A DNA stretch of 6,717 nt from JBBRSC01 sp038245795 (GTDB lineage Bacteria > Actinomycetota > Acidimicrobiia > Acidimicrobiales > Microtrichaceae), in NCBI GenBank assembly GCA_038245795.1, contig JBBRSC010000188.1, forward strand, positions 1-6,717. The letters are read 5' to 3'. Below are positions 5,845 through 6,717 of this stretch, in pieces. The stretch's first letter is position 1; the number at the start of each line of letters is the position of its first letter. Under the pieces are notes generated by a model. That model did no database searches, was not told the DNA's origin, and was given only the letters and a program-made list of their open reading frames with translations. Position numbers and translations under genes: made by a program.

Positions 5845-6717
5845 GTCAGCACGACTGCCCGCCCGGTGAGGGTCGACTCGGCGAGCCGCCGGAACCCCTC
5901 GTCGACCGACTCGAGTTCGAACGTCTCCGCATCGACGCGCACCTTGCCAGCGGCCGCCAGGGTCATGACCCCGGTCAGATCGGAGCGATCCGACCCCTGC
6001 ATCACCGAGAACTGCGCGTCGTGGGCCATCGCGGAGAACCACGGCCGCGCCAATGTGCCCTGTTCGGAGCCGACGACCACCATGCGACCGCCGGGCCGGA
6101 GTGCCCGGACGCCACGGGCGATGGTGGCGTCGATGCCGACGATGTCGATGACCCCATCGGCAGAGGCCCGGGCGAGATCCATCACATCGGCCACGACCTC
6201 GTCGGCGCCAAGGGCACGACTGCGATCGCGACGGCCCTCGTCGGGTTCCACGACGACGATTCGTACCGGGCTGGACGCTCGGAGGATCTGGATGGCGAAC
6301 GCCCCGAGGCCCCCGGCACCGATGATCGCCACGGTCGCACCACCGAGGCCCTCGGCGCCGAGCGAACGGGAGCGTCCAAGCGCGTCGAGGACCTGCACCA
6401 CCGCGTGATGCGATGTGGCGCCAGCGTCGGTCAACGGACCAGCGAGGTGGGGATCCATGGACCCGAGCCCCACCAGTGCCCGCGCTGACTCCACTGCCAC
6501 AAAGTCAGCGAGACCGCCGTCGCGTCCGTAGCCGCGACCTGCGCCGCCGGTGGTGCAGGCGCTCTCCCAGCCCACGGCACACGGCCCGCACTCACCGCAC
6601 GCCATGGGTGACATCACCGCTACCGCGTCGCCGATCGCCCAACCCGTGACATCGGGGCCCACCGATTCAATCCATCCGGCGGTCTCGTGACCGAGCGTGA
6701 ACGGCATCGACCATCCC
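5817..6717 (-). CDS. Zinc-dependent medium-chain alcohol dehydrogenase, N-terminus outside the window
   Basis: Predicted cytoplasmic NAD(P)-dependent oxidoreductase (MDR superfamily); 296 residues from the first ATG are visible (bases 6707-6705). The frame stays open to the window edge, and the codons just before (GWS) fit the family's usual lead into MPFTLGHE, so this ATG is not the real start and roughly 60 N-terminal residues, including the first catalytic Zn ligand, are missing. Numbering from that Met: GHE (His7, Glu8) supplies catalytic Zn contacts; Cys37, Cys40, Cys43 and Cys51 form the structural zinc site; LTDAGATSHHAV has Asp where classic enzymes have Cys as the third catalytic Zn ligand, as in Rhodococcus ruber ADH-A; and GAGGLG is the nucleotide-binding loop. 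An acidic VVVEPDE at the end of the second Rossmann strand favours NAD over NADP. The C-terminus is complete. It belongs to a different transcript from the + strand operon, and the substrate (a secondary or other alcohol) is not evident. Confidence 0.88.
   Translation of the reverse strand, partial: GWSMPFTLGHETAGWIESVGPDVTGWAIGDAVAVMSPMACGECGPCAVGWESACTTGGAGRGYGRDGGLADFVAVESARALVGLGSMDPHLAGPLTDAGATSHHAVVQVLDALGRSRSLGAEGLGGATVAIIGAGGLGAFAIQILRASSPVRIVVVEPDEGRRDRSRALGADEVVADVMDLARASADGVIDIVGIDATIARGVRALRPGGRMVVVGSEQGTLARPWFSAMAHDAQFSVMQGSDRSDLTGVMTLAAAGKVRVDAETFELESVDEGFRRLAESTLTGRAVVLTQPMVADAG

Noticed and set aside
5866..6488. + strand open frames opposite the alcohol dehydrogenase
   Set aside because: They have low-complexity Arg, Ser, Thr and Pro composition and no motif, while the - strand carries a clear dehydrogenase.
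1..6717. Defence system, mobile element, CRISPR array, tRNA/rRNA or biosynthetic novelty
   Set aside because: I saw no transposase, integrase, nuclease or toxin motifs, no spaced repeat array and no RNA gene signature. Every stretch is occupied by genes of known families.

Overview
The window is GC-rich (about two thirds G+C by eye), densely packed and has no real intergenic space. It looks like chromosomal DNA from a high-GC actinobacterium. The main clues are an MptB-type polyprenol-phosphomannose-dependent mannosyltransferase, two GT87-family transferases, and relatives of common actinobacterial catabolic enzymes. The class Acidimicrobiia is my best guess from the gene style, but it is not proven by the sequence.

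Layout. Five genes run on the + strand: (1) the 3' part of an amidohydrolase-2 family gene (1-665, cut by the window edge); (2) an APH-fold phosphotransferase (662-1858); (3) an MptB-like GT-C mannosyltransferase (1872-3422); (4) a GT87 glycosyltransferase (3419-4633); (5) a second GT87 glycosyltransferase (4630-5844). On the - strand, converging on them, is the 3' part of a zinc alcohol dehydrogenase (5817-6717, its N-terminus beyond the window edge). Three of the four + strand junctions are ATGA stop/start overlaps, and the fourth has a 13-base gap made by a 17-base near-duplication. The five genes therefore look like one translationally coupled operon whose promoter lies upstream of the window. 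The last + strand gene and the alcohol dehydrogenase overlap tail to tail by 28 bases.

How the genes may work together. The three membrane glycosyltransferases form a plausible module that uses a polyprenyl-phosphate sugar (probably mannose) on the outer face of the membrane. MptB would extend an alpha-1,6 backbone, and the two GT87 enzymes would add alpha-1,2 or similar residues or branches to a lipoglycan or mannan. The amidohydrolase and phosphotransferase resemble families usually linked to acyl-CoA or aromatic catabolism. Their link to the glycan module is positional only. The alcohol dehydrogenase is a separate unit.

No mobile element, CRISPR array, RNA gene or clearly new system was seen. 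The most interesting points are the tandem GT87 paralogues of identical length with a nearly unchanged core, and the 17-base duplication at 1844-1877, which makes a six-codon minicistron bridging a former stop/start overlap.
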